64,000 bases of DNA from Gammaproteobacteria bacterium (GTDB taxonomy: Bacteria > Pseudomonadota > Gammaproteobacteria > Pseudomonadales > Azotimanducaceae). Below, piece after piece: positions 50,428-58,590 of this stretch. Each line of letters opens with the position of its first letter. The first letter of the stretch is position 1. The translations under genes were made by a program, and so were the position numbers. Location of the stretch: positions 1-64,000 of the forward strand of contig JAPPAV010000035.1 of NCBI GenBank assembly GCA_026705345.1, given 5' to 3'. The notes below the pieces were generated by a model, which saw only the letters and a program-made list of their open reading frames with translations, was not told the origin of the DNA and did not search any database.

Positions 50428-51318
50428 TCAGTCCCCGACCAACCTGTTGACCGCAACGCGCGTATCGGGATTCAGATCCTGGTTGGGATCGACCAGGTGA
50501 CCGGCCGGGAAGCGGACAGAGACCGGCGGGGCGGACGTATCGAGGCACAGATGGTGGTTGTTGTCCCGGTCCCCCAGGTCCGCAAGCGCCGCCGGAACGA
50601 TCTCGTGACGCGAGCCATCCGAGCGCTCCACGGTCACGCGATAGAGTGTGCGTTCGGCGTCGCCGGCTTCGTCGCCATCAGGCCGTCGCACGCCGCCGGC
50701 CCAAGTTGCCCGCACCACCTGTCGAGTACCTCCCGGACAGGCGGACCCCCGGTCCCCTGTTGACCGCCCGCCCTCGGGCACTACCTCCGCCAGCACGAGA
50801 GAGGGACCGGCGCCGAGCGGGGTGACATGCGTCTGCGTTCCGCGAAAATTCACTGAACCGCCAGACGTTCCATCCGAGAACAGGTCGTCGACAACGAGCA
50901 CTTTCACCGGCGGGTCGTCGGCCGCGTCGCCGAACTCGCCGATGAGGAGTACGGTCCTGAGTTCGCCTGCATCGGTCGCCGGCCTGAAGGTGGAGCAGAT
51001 GGGGGTGCGTTCAGTACCGGACCGCGTGACGATCCGGAAGTCCTCGGGCTGCAGCGTCTCGGTGTCCAGCGTATGGGACAGCACAACCGGCATGCCATCC
51101 TTGCCGGCTGCGCCCAAGCAGATGCGATTTGCCCCGAAGGGCAGGTTGTTGTCCAGCCCGAAAAAGGCGGACAGCGGACGCGCTTCCCGGTTGTTCGCAG
51201 CGTGCGCGACCGGTGCCGGGGCCACGCAAATCGCCGCGAAGCCGGCCGCGACGACGTAGAGCGTCGCCTTAACCCCGAACTGCATCCAACGTCGTCGGTT
51301 CATCACCACGGTCGCCAT
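50428..51318 (-). CDS. Exported protein of unknown function
   Basis: A 296-residue protein with a signal (KATLYVVAAGFAAICVAPAPVAHA). The mature part has a pattern FGLDNNLPFGANRICLGAAGKDGMPVVLSHTLD and DFRIVTRSG, with little that I recognise, and ends in DLNPDTRVAVNRLV. Repeated beta-type patterns suggest a single extracellular or periplasmic domain. The ATG at 51318 was chosen; an ATG five codons later would also give the signal. The role is unknown. Confidence 0.65.
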   Translation of the reverse strand: MATVVMNRRRWMQFGVKATLYVVAAGFAAICVAPAPVAHAANNREARPLSAFFGLDNNLPFGANRICLGAAGKDGMPVVLSHTLDTETLQPEDFRIVTRSGTERTPICSTFRPATDAGELRTVLLIGEFGDAADDPPVKVLVVDDLFSDGTSGGSVNFRGTQTHVTPLGAGPSLVLAEVVPEGGRSTGDRGSACPGGTRQVVRATWAGGVRRPDGDEAGDAERTLYRVTVERSDGSRHEIVPAALADLGDRDNNHHLCLDTSAPPVSVRFPAGHLVDPNQDLNPDTRVAVNRLVGD

Positions 51319-51329
51319 AAGGGTGTCCC

Positions 51330-51530
51330 CTACAAGAAGATTCTCAGGTATTCGAGGAATCCGACCCCGTATCGTTCCCGGTATGTGAGCCAAGTGATCA
51401 CGGCGACGCCGAAGCAGGCAACGAACGATACCGCGAGTACGGCAACGGCGGCGATGAGCGCGTCGTTCTTCAGCAGCCGAAGGATGCGCCGGGCAATGGT
51501 GGGTTGCTTCCGAGTGCTAGCGGTTTGCAC
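51330..51530 (-). CDS. Small membrane protein
   Basis: A 66-residue protein with one membrane helix (ALIAAVAVLAVSFVACFGVAVITWL) flanked by basic N-terminal and RERYG residues. It starts with GTG and fits exactly in the gap between xylA and the exported protein gene, all on the minus strand. No family is known to me. Coding status is supported only by the fit and hydrophobicity. Confidence 0.45.
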   Translation of the reverse strand: MQTASTRKQPTIARRILRLLKNDALIAAVAVLAVSFVACFGVAVITWLTYRERYGVGFLEYLRIFL

Positions 51531-51537
51531 GCGTTTG

Positions 51538-52854
51538 CTATCTCACGAACCGCGACACGACGTTCTCTAGAAGCTCCTGGCGACCGCTGGCGGGGGCGAG
51601 ATCCGGGTTCGTCGAGTGGACATGGCCCGACAGGCTTGTGAAGTCCATCTCGCCGTTCAGGATGCCTTGTCCAAACGCGTCGTCCCACCCCGAATAGCGG
51701 TTCGCGACGTGCCCGGCCAGTTCGCCGGATTCGATCAACGCGGCAGCGTTCAACAAACCGCGCGCCAGGGTGTCCATGCCGCCGATGTGGCCATAGAAGA
51801 GATCCTCCCGGGCGACGCTCTGGCGGCGCAGCTTGGCGTCGAAGTTGAATCCGCCGCTCTGCAGGCCGCCGGCGCGCAGTATCTCGTACAGCACCAGGGT
51901 CGCTTCCTCGACGCTGTTCGGGTACTGGTCCGTGTCCCAACCATTCTGAGGATCGCCGCGATTGGCGTCGATGCTGCCGAAGATGCCGTGCGCGATGGCG
52001 TACGCGACCTCGTGCTGGAAGGTGTGCCCGGCAAGCGTGGCGTGATTGCACTCGATGTTGAGCTTGAACTCGTCGGTCAGACCGTATTTCTGCAGGAAGG
52101 CGTAGCAGGCGGCGCTGTCGTAGTCGTATTGGTGCTTGGTTGGCTCGCAGGGCTTCGGTTCGATGAGCAGCGTGCCACGAAAGCCGATCTTGTGCTTGTG
52201 TTCGACGACCATTTGCATGAAACGGCCAAGCTGGTCGGATTCGCGCTTGAGGTCGGTGTTCAATAGCGTGTCGTAGCCTTCGCGTCCGCCCCAGAGTACG
52301 TAGTTCTCGCCACCCAACTGGTGAGTGAGTTCGAGGGCCGTCTTCACCTGGGCGGCGGCATGGGCGAACACTTCCGGGTTGGGATTGGTCGCCGCGCCCG
52401 CTGCATATCGGGGATGTCCAAACAGGTTTGCTGTTCCCCACAGGAGCTTGATCCCGGTATCCTGCATCTCGCGCGCCATGTCCTCGCCGATGGCAAGCAG
52501 GTTCCGCTCCGTCTCCGCCAGGGTGGACCCCTCCGGCGCGACGTCGCGGTCGTGGAAGCAGAAGTAGGGTGCCGTCAGCTTCGCGACGAACTCGAAGCCC
52601 GCCGCGAGCTTCTCTCTCGCCGCAGCCATGGCGTCCGCACTGCCGTTGGCCCAGGGGCGGTCCCAGGTGCCGGTGCCGAACACATCGGACCCGGGGGCGT
52701 CGAAGGAATGCCAATAGCAGACCGCGAAGCGCAGGTGCTCCCCCATCGTCTTGCCAAGGACTTCGGCTTCGGCATCGTAGTAGCGGAAGGCGAGCGGGTC
52801 GGTGGACTCGGGACCCCGATAGCGAATCGTGTCCACGTCCGGAAAGAAGCTCAT
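51538..52854 (-). CDS. xylA: Xylose isomerase
   Basis: A 438-residue xylose isomerase, the E. coli-type length. [14 protein letters not shown] near residue 185, [17 protein letters not shown] near 230 and [11 protein letters not shown] near 310 hold metal and substrate residues. It converts D-xylose to D-xylulose in the cytosol with Mg or Mn. The ATG at 52854 was preferred to an earlier in-frame ATG because GGAG lies about nine bases before it. xylB lies 59 bases upstream on the same strand, so they form a catabolic operon; no XylR or transporter gene is in view. Confidence 0.96.
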   Translation of the reverse strand: MSFFPDVDTIRYRGPESTDPLAFRYYDAEAEVLGKTMGEHLRFAVCYWHSFDAPGSDVFGTGTWDRPWANGSADAMAAAREKLAAGFEFVAKLTAPYFCFHDRDVAPEGSTLAETERNLLAIGEDMAREMQDTGIKLLWGTANLFGHPRYAAGAATNPNPEVFAHAAAQVKTALELTHQLGGENYVLWGGREGYDTLLNTDLKRESDQLGRFMQMVVEHKHKIGFRGTLLIEPKPCEPTKHQYDYDSAACYAFLQKYGLTDEFKLNIECNHATLAGHTFQHEVAYAIAHGIFGSIDANRGDPQNGWDTDQYPNSVEEATLVLYEILRAGGLQSGGFNFDAKLRRQSVAREDLFYGHIGGMDTLARGLLNAAALIESGELAGHVANRYSGWDDAFGQGILNGEMDFTSLSGHVHSTNPDLAPASGRQELLENVVSRFVR

Positions 52855-52913
52855 AGCGGCCATCTCCAAGGTACCCCCGTCGGAATTATGGCCTTTTTGC
52901 CAGCGTCTTGCGG

Positions 52914-54368
52914 TCAGGCTTCGTGAAGCGCCGGGAAGCGGTCCTTGAGGTCGTCGTAGAGGCCGCGATAGGTCGAAAAACGCTCTTCTGACCGCTCGAT
53001 CTCCTCGGACGAGGCTGCCACCGTTTCGACCAACGGTGCCTGCGGGCAGACCTCGACCGGATCACCAGCCAGGTGGCCCAGATTCGCCAGACGCGCTGCA
53101 CCCAAGGCGGGCCCAACCGCCGCGTCTTCGCGGTAGGTCAGCGGTCGACCCAAGGCGGCGGACAAAATGCGGCCCCAATAGACGCTTCGCGCGCCGCCGC
53201 CGATCACGCTGACCTCGCCGATCTTCGCGCCGGCCTCCTCGAGCACCCTCTGACCGTCGGCCAGCGCGAAGGCGACGCCTTCGAGTACGGCATAGGCGAG
53301 TCGGGCGCGGTCGACATCGTGGTCGAGCCCCACGAACGCACCGAGCGCATTGGCGTCGTTGTGCGGGGTGCGCTCGCCAGAGAGATAGGGCAGGAAATAG
53401 ACGCTGCCGGGACCCGCGTCCGACGACTCGGCCTCATCGATGAGGGCTGCTTCCGACGCCGCACCGGTGAGGCGGGTCACCCAGGTGAGGGCGCTAGCGG
53501 CGGATAGGATCACCGACATCTGGTGCCACATGCCCGGGAGCGCGTGGCAGAAAGCATGGACGCCCCCTGCCGGGTTCGGTCGGTAGGTCGAATCCGGCAC
53601 GAAATAGACCCCGGAGGTGCCGAGCGACAGGAAACTCACCCCCTCCACCACGGCGCCGGCGCCGACCGCGCCCGCAGCCTGGTCCCCGGCCCCGCCAACG
53701 ACCGGCACGGTGCTCATTCCCCACGCCGCGGCGACACCCGTGCGCAGTTCGCCGGCCACTTCCGAGCCTTCCGCCAGTCGCGGCATATGCGAGATCGAGA
53801 GACCCGTCGCGTCGAGCATGCGCTCCGAATAGCGCCGTCCACCCACATCGAGCCATAGCGTCCCCGAAGCATCGGACATGTCGCTCGCGAATTCGCCCGT
53901 CATGCGGTAGCGCAGGTAGTCTTTGGGCAGGAGGACCATCCGCGTCCGCGAAAATGCCTCCGGTTCGTACCGACGCACCCAGAGAAGTTTCGGGGCCGTG
54001 AAGCCCGGCATGGCTCGGTTGCCGGTCAACGCCCGCACGTCGACCGCGGCTTCGAGTACCTGGCACTCCGACTCCGAACGTCCGTCGTTCCAGAGAATCG
54101 CGTTGCGCAGAACCCGCCCGCCAGCGTCCAGGAGAACGGCACCGTGCATCTGCCCGGAGAGGCCGATGGCGTCGATCCCCGGCGCGTAGTCTTTCAGCCG
54201 CCGAACGGCGGCGTCGGTCGCCTGCCACCAGTCTTCCGGCGACTGTTCGCTCATCCGGGGTCCGGGGCGCGAGACGGTGAGACTCTCGCTGGCTTCGGCG
54301 ACCACCTCGCCGGCGTCGGTGACCACCGCCTTGACGGCGGACGTGCCGAGATCAATACCAAGGTACAT
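52914..54368 (-). CDS. xylB: Xylulokinase
   Basis: A 484-residue FGGY kinase. [18 protein letters not shown] is the ATP phosphate-binding start, [12 protein letters not shown] near residue 75 is the xylulokinase substrate motif, and [23 protein letters not shown] near 390 closes the kinase fold. It phosphorylates D-xylulose to xylulose 5-phosphate, the step after XylA. The ATG at 54368 was chosen because the family starts there. It is the first gene of the xylB-xylA unit. Confidence 0.95.
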   Translation of the reverse strand: MYLGIDLGTSAVKAVVTDAGEVVAEASESLTVSRPGPRMSEQSPEDWWQATDAAVRRLKDYAPGIDAIGLSGQMHGAVLLDAGGRVLRNAILWNDGRSESECQVLEAAVDVRALTGNRAMPGFTAPKLLWVRRYEPEAFSRTRMVLLPKDYLRYRMTGEFASDMSDASGTLWLDVGGRRYSERMLDATGLSISHMPRLAEGSEVAGELRTGVAAAWGMSTVPVVGGAGDQAAGAVGAGAVVEGVSFLSLGTSGVYFVPDSTYRPNPAGGVHAFCHALPGMWHQMSVILSAASALTWVTRLTGAASEAALIDEAESSDAGPGSVYFLPYLSGERTPHNDANALGAFVGLDHDVDRARLAYAVLEGVAFALADGQRVLEEAGAKIGEVSVIGGGARSVYWGRILSAALGRPLTYREDAAVGPALGAARLANLGHLAGDPVEVCPQAPLVETVAASSEEIERSEERFSTYRGLYDDLKDRFPALHEA

Positions 54369-54400
54369 GGTTCGCGTCGAGTTGATATCGACGCGGCGTT

Positions 54401-55081
54401 CTAGCCCGTCGGCGATGCCGAAGCCGGCTTTTCTCCGACGCCCTCGGCCTCGCTTTCCCGCTCCGCGCGCTCCTTCGCGAGCAGGTGGTTGACAACCAAC
54501 AGCATGCCCTCGGCGCTTCCGGCCGAGACGGTGTCCACCAGATAGCGACCGTCGACGATGATCGTGGGCGTTCCCTGGACCCGGTACAGGCGCGTTTGCG
54601 CGTCGGCCTGGCGAACCCGGGTGGCGATTGCGAACGAGTCGAACGTGCGCGTGAATTCTTCCTCGTCGACGCCCGCTTGGGTCTCGAACATCCGACGGAT
54701 CAACTGCGGACGACTCATGTCGATGCCGTAGTCGTGGATATTCTCGAACATCGGCATATGCACCTTCGGAAGGACGTCCAATTCCTTGGCCGTGTAGAAA
54801 GCCTGGGCCAACGTTCGCAAGTTCCGTGTGGCCATCGGCACCCGATGGAAGTCGACGTCGTCGTTTTGGGCCAGGACCCATGCGTTCAAGATCGGTTCAA
54901 GCTGATAGCAATGGATGCAGCCGTAGGAGAAAACCTCCACGACTTCGATCTTCTCACTATCCCGGGTCTGAACGGGAACCGGGAGTCTGAAGTAGTCCTT
55001 GCGCTCCCTGAATTCCTGGGCGGGAGCGGCCACCGTCACCGCCAGGGCGACGACAGCAAGAGATCGGGCGACGAGGTTCAT
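54401..55081 (-). CDS. dsbA: Thiol:disulfide interchange protein DsbA
   Basis: A 226-residue periplasmic thioredoxin-fold oxidase. The signal (SLAVVALAVTVAAPAQ) is followed by the active site GCIHCYQ (Cys55 and Cys58). The dipeptide is Ile-His rather than the common Pro-His, which may shift redox potential. The cis-proline lies in GTPTIIVDG near residue 180. It introduces disulfides in exported proteins. It sits 50 bases downstream of cytochrome c4 on the same strand. The ATG at 55081 precedes the signal; an upstream in-frame ATG is possible. Confidence 0.93.
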   Translation of the reverse strand: MNLVARSLAVVALAVTVAAPAQEFRERKDYFRLPVPVQTRDSEKIEVVEVFSYGCIHCYQLEPILNAWVLAQNDDVDFHRVPMATRNLRTLAQAFYTAKELDVLPKVHMPMFENIHDYGIDMSRPQLIRRMFETQAGVDEEEFTRTFDSFAIATRVRQADAQTRLYRVQGTPTIIVDGRYLVDTVSAGSAEGMLLVVNHLLAKERAERESEAEGVGEKPASASPTG

Positions 55082-55130
55082 CGGTTTGCCTTCGCGGACG
55101 ACGATCCGCATTAGACCGCGCAGCAATCCG

Positions 55131-55766
55131 TCAGTGCAATCCCAACACGTAGTTGGCAACGGCGGCAATCTCGGCGTCGGTCATGTTGGCGGCCGTTTGG
55201 CGCATCATGCCCTCGTAGTCGCCCGCGTCCGTTCTGCGCTGGCCCTCGCGATAGGCTTTCAATTGCTCCACGACGTAGGCGGCAGTCTGTCCGGACAAGC
55301 TCGGAAAGCCAGCCAGCGCGTTGCCGCTACCGTCTGGCGCGTGGCACGCCGTGCACGCCGCCACCTGCTTGGCGAGGATGCCGCCCCGGTAGATCGCCTC
55401 GCCGGTTTCGATGTCCTCCGGCGAGGCCTGCCCAATCCTGCCCGCCTGGCCGGCGTAAAACGCCGCCATATCCCGGAGATCCTGGTCGGTCATGTTGTCC
55501 AATTGGCCCGCCATCAGCTTGGGATCCCGGTCGCCGTCCCGCATGAGCTGCATCTGCCGGAACAGGTACCGTGCGTTCTGGCCGGCGATATGGGGGTAAC
55601 CGGCGATTAGGGAATTGCCATCGTCCCCGTGGCAGGCGATGCAGGTCTTCGAGGCAAGCACGCGGCCGGCCTCCGCGTCGGCCGGGCGCGACTCACCTTC
55701 TGCCCACGCAACCGCACCCACCGCGCACAGCGCGCCAATCCCAATGATCCTTCGCGATCTCACCAT
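55131..55766 (-). CDS. Cytochrome c4-like diheme protein
   Basis: A 211-residue periplasmic cytochrome with signal (IIGIGALCAVGAVAWA). There are two heme sites, TCIACHGDDG near residue 41 and CTACHAPDG near 138, in two homologous halves, with distal methionines likely in KLMAGQ and MRQTAANM. Cytochrome c4 passes electrons to terminal oxidases. The cc4-dsbA order is typical of Gammaproteobacteria. It is divergent from engB. Confidence 0.9.
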   Translation of the reverse strand: MVRSRRIIGIGALCAVGAVAWAEGESRPADAEAGRVLASKTCIACHGDDGNSLIAGYPHIAGQNARYLFRQMQLMRDGDRDPKLMAGQLDNMTDQDLRDMAAFYAGQAGRIGQASPEDIETGEAIYRGGILAKQVAACTACHAPDGSGNALAGFPSLSGQTAAYVVEQLKAYREGQRRTDAGDYEGMMRQTAANMTDAEIAAVANYVLGLH

Positions 55767-55868
55767 GACCCCATGAAAACGTCGTTCGAAAACCAACGCC
55801 GCCCACGGCGAAATTCGCCACGAGGGCCGCTAGACTCCGCCTTCCCGAGCGGCGGGATTATATAGCAA

Positions 55869-56501
55869 GTGTCCAATGACGGACCGCCCACGGCACCGGT
55901 GCAACGCCCACTGGCGAGCGAGTTCCTGTTGAGCGCCGACCGGCTGGAGACCTGTCCCCGGGACGACGTTCCGGAAGTGGCGTTCGCCGGGCGCTCGAAC
56001 GCCGGCAAGTCGAGTACCTTGAACCGCCTGACCGGTCGCCGGCAACTTGCCCGAGTGAGCAAGACACCGGGCCGCACTCAGCTCATCAACTTCTTCAACG
56101 TGGACGAGGGGGGGCGGTTGGTGGATCTTCCCGGGTACGGCTATGCCCGCGCGGCGAAGTCGCGCCAAGAGGCCTGGGGCCTCGCCGTCGACGAGTATCT
56201 CGACCGTCGGTCCAACCTGGTCTGCGTTGTCCTCGTGATAGACGCCCGCCATCCACTCAAGCCCTTCGACCGGGACATGATCGACTGGTGCGCCAACCGG
56301 TCGATGCCGCTCCTCGTGCTGCTCAACAAGGCCGACAAGCTGAAACGCGGCGAACAAGCGATGGTGCGCCGCTTCGTCGATGCCGAAGTGCCGCCAGGCA
56401 CCTGGACATTGCTGTTCTCGGCGGTAACCGGAATGGGTGCCGCCCAAGCCATCGCGGCGGTTCGGGAGCATCTGAGTCGGGATCATTCTGGTGTCCGCTA
56501 A
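55869..56501 (+). CDS. engB: Ribosome biogenesis GTPase EngB
   Basis: A 210-residue GTPase (YihA/YsxC). G1 GRSNAGKSS near residue 41, G2 TPGRTQ near 67, G3 DLPGYGYAR near 85 and G4 NKADK near 152 are all present, and SAVTG fits G5. It acts in assembly of the 50S subunit. The start is a GTG at 55869. It is normally next to polA in related genomes; here an ATPase gene and a sigma fragment lie between them. Confidence 0.95.
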   Translation: MSNDGPPTAPVQRPLASEFLLSADRLETCPRDDVPEVAFAGRSNAGKSSTLNRLTGRRQLARVSKTPGRTQLINFFNVDEGGRLVDLPGYGYARAAKSRQEAWGLAVDEYLDRRSNLVCVVLVIDARHPLKPFDRDMIDWCANRSMPLLVLLNKADKLKRGEQAMVRRFVDAEVPPGTWTLLFSAVTGMGAAQAIAAVREHLSRDHSGVR

Positions 56502-56503
56502 CG

Positions 56504-57868
56504 TTACCGGAGTGCTTTGAGCACCATCCGCGCGTCAACGATATCGGCGCTGTCCGGCGACGGATCCGGCGTGAACAGGAACGACCAGACCGGTGTATCT
56601 ACATCGCCGACGAGGGCTCCGAGGCGCGGCACACCCCGTCGTCCCCCCGCCGCACTCCACTTCGCTTCGCCGACGAGTATGCCCGGCCGGGTGACCGAGC
56701 GTGCCACGATGTCCAGTTCCGGATCGTTGCCGCGCCAGTAGCGTTGCCCCTCTCCGAGAGGCCCGAACGCCGCGATCGCCGGCACCACTCGGTGCAGATT
56801 CGGCACGGCCATGCGGCACAGTTCCTCCCAAGCGAGGGCCTCCAGTCGCACCCGGTGCCGTTGCCAAACGGCGAGCCGCGTTTCTCGCGGCGCGGCGGCG
56901 AGCAGGGACCGGTTGGGTGCTACGACCCGAAACCAGAACCGGAGGAAGGGATCGGCGATCTGGTAGAGACTGCGTTTCCCGGACTTCGGATCGCTCCCGA
57001 AAGGAGTTTCTCGGCGGATCAAGCCCATTTCGCCGAGCGTTGCCAACGGTCCGGCCAAGCTCGATGCCTGGCGTCCCAATCGACCGGCGATCTCGCTCAC
57101 CCGATGTGCGCCGCTGCCTATCACGTCCAAAAGCGGTCGTAACGCGGTGGCGGACGGCGTTTCAGCCTGCAGCAGGCGATCGGGCTCTCGATGCAGAGGG
57201 CCGCTTGGGTCGAGCACCAGAGTGTCCGCTGCTTCACTCGACGCCGCACCAAAGGACTCCGCGAGTTCCCAGTACCTAGGCATTCCGCCCCACACGGCGT
57301 ACGCCGACACGAGCTCGCGAGCGCTAGCGTGCGGGAACACTTCCGCGAGGAATCCTGGCCGCAACGGATGCACCCCAAACGCCTCGGTGGCACGCCCGTA
57401 GAGTGGCGCACCGCTATCGAGTACGGCACCGTGCATCATGCGCATGCTGGAGCCGCACACCACAAGGCCGACTTGACGAGTCGGCGAGTCCAGCCAGTTC
57501 TGCAACACCGCGAGGATCTCCGCCTCGGCCGAGATTAGGTAGGGCAATTCGTCCACGATCAGAGGACCCCGCCATCCGTGGCTGGCGGCATCGCGGTCGA
57601 GCCTGCGCAGAAGGGCTCGCCAATCGGGATACTCCACTTCGTCGAATCCCGGCAAGCGCAACGCCAATGCCGAGGCAAGGTAGCGCCGCTGCAAAACGGG
57701 CCCGGATTGATCGGCCACGGCATAGACGCCATCGTTGTGCTGGCACCACTCCGTGAGAAGCCGCGTCTTACCGACGCGACGCCGCCCCCAAAGCACGCCG
57801 AAACCGCGAGGTCGTGACATCGCGTCATCGAGTCGTCGAATCTCGTCGTGGCGGTCAATGAAGTCCAT
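56504..57868 (-). CDS. AAA-type ATPase with DUF234-like C-terminal domain
   Basis: A 454-residue ATPase of the archaeal/DUF234 type. Walker A is GRRRVGKTRL near residue 28, Walker B LIVDELPYL near 105. A winged-helix region (VSEIAGRLGRQASSLAGPLATLGEMGLIRR) follows near 265. The C-terminal part, GNDPELDIVARS then ILVGEAKW, has the D and ExK residues of a PD-(D/E)xK nuclease fold. Its function is not known, but such proteins occur in mobile and accessory DNA. It ends two bases after engB on the opposite strand. Confidence 0.85.
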   Translation of the reverse strand: MDFIDRHDEIRRLDDAMSRPRGFGVLWGRRRVGKTRLLTEWCQHNDGVYAVADQSGPVLQRRYLASALALRLPGFDEVEYPDWRALLRRLDRDAASHGWRGPLIVDELPYLISAEAEILAVLQNWLDSPTRQVGLVVCGSSMRMMHGAVLDSGAPLYGRATEAFGVHPLRPGFLAEVFPHASARELVSAYAVWGGMPRYWELAESFGAASSEAADTLVLDPSGPLHREPDRLLQAETPSATALRPLLDVIGSGAHRVSEIAGRLGRQASSLAGPLATLGEMGLIRRETPFGSDPKSGKRSLYQIADPFLRFWFRVVAPNRSLLAAAPRETRLAVWQRHRVRLEALAWEELCRMAVPNLHRVVPAIAAFGPLGEGQRYWRGNDPELDIVARSVTRPGILVGEAKWSAAGGRRGVPRLGALVGDVDTPVWSFLFTPDPSPDSADIVDARMVLKALR

Positions 57869-57959
57869 GGACAAGATTATGCCAATTTAGATTATCTCAA
57901 TCGACATAATAATTGAGCAGCCAGCGCAACCCGAATCGCCGAGCGGCATCATATTGGTG

Positions 57960-58229
57960 ATGCCTCCGAACGAAGACCTGCCTTCTCTGATTGCCGTCGC
58001 TCGCGAGGGATGCCCGCAAGCACGCAGTCGGCTCGTTGAGCGAGCCTCGGCGGTGGCCCGCCGCGTGGCCTTGTCCCGCAGAGGCGCCGATGTCGACGAC
58101 GCGGTGCAGAACGCGGTGGTTCGGGTCATGGAGTCTCTGGTGTCATTGGCCGATGCGCAGGCCTTCGAACCCGTGGGTCGCCGCTGTTGCGCGAAACGAG
58201 GCCCGGATGCTTGCCCGCGGCGAAATCCG
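57960..58229 (+). pseudogene. Sigma-70 region 2 remnant
   Basis: The frame beginning MPPNEDLPSLIAVAREGCPQARSRL and GADVDDAVQNAVVRVMESL has the pattern of an ECF sigma region 2. Near 58170 (GAACCC) the frame shifts: one frame gives EPVGRRCC, the other gives WVAAVARNEARMLARGEIRW, which fits the sigma fold better. Sigma region 4 is absent in either frame, so the gene is broken and truncated. It lies divergent from the ATPase gene across an AT-rich gap. Confidence 0.55.
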
Positions 58230-58568
58230 ATGGCGACAAACGATCGCGCCGCGTACGTTCGTCTTTCGCTGCTGCCCGGCGGAACGCTTGTCGCAGGACT
58301 CCTCGCCTACGAAGCCGGAGGGGAACGGGTCCGACACATGGCGACGAATCCCGTCGAAACTCTCGAGGTGGAAGTGGCCGAGGAAACCGCCGACGACTTC
58401 TTTCACTTGCGCGTGCTGCGCCAAGCGATCTTGGCGCTCGACGGCCCCGAGGTCTCGTTTAGCGTGACGCGCTCCCGATTCGGGCACGGCATGATCGACC
58501 TGTCGGACGGGAAGCACAGGGCGCTGACCCTTTGTTCGAGGATCGCTGACGAACTCGCTGCCAACTGA
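58230..58568 (+). CDS. Hypothetical protein
   Basis: A 112-residue protein starting MATNDRAAYVRLSLLPGGTLVAG. Codon third positions are GC-rich as in coding DNA here. It has no recognisable motif; the sequence VETLEVEVAEETADDFFHLRVL is acidic and may be helical. In frame with the first part of the sigma remnant, so the open frame runs through. It converges on polA. Unknown. Confidence 0.4.
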   Translation: MATNDRAAYVRLSLLPGGTLVAGLLAYEAGGERVRHMATNPVETLEVEVAEETADDFFHLRVLRQAILALDGPEVSFSVTRSRFGHGMIDLSDGKHRALTLCSRIADELAAN

Positions 58569-58590
58569 CCGCCCCGGGGTTTGGCTGGGT

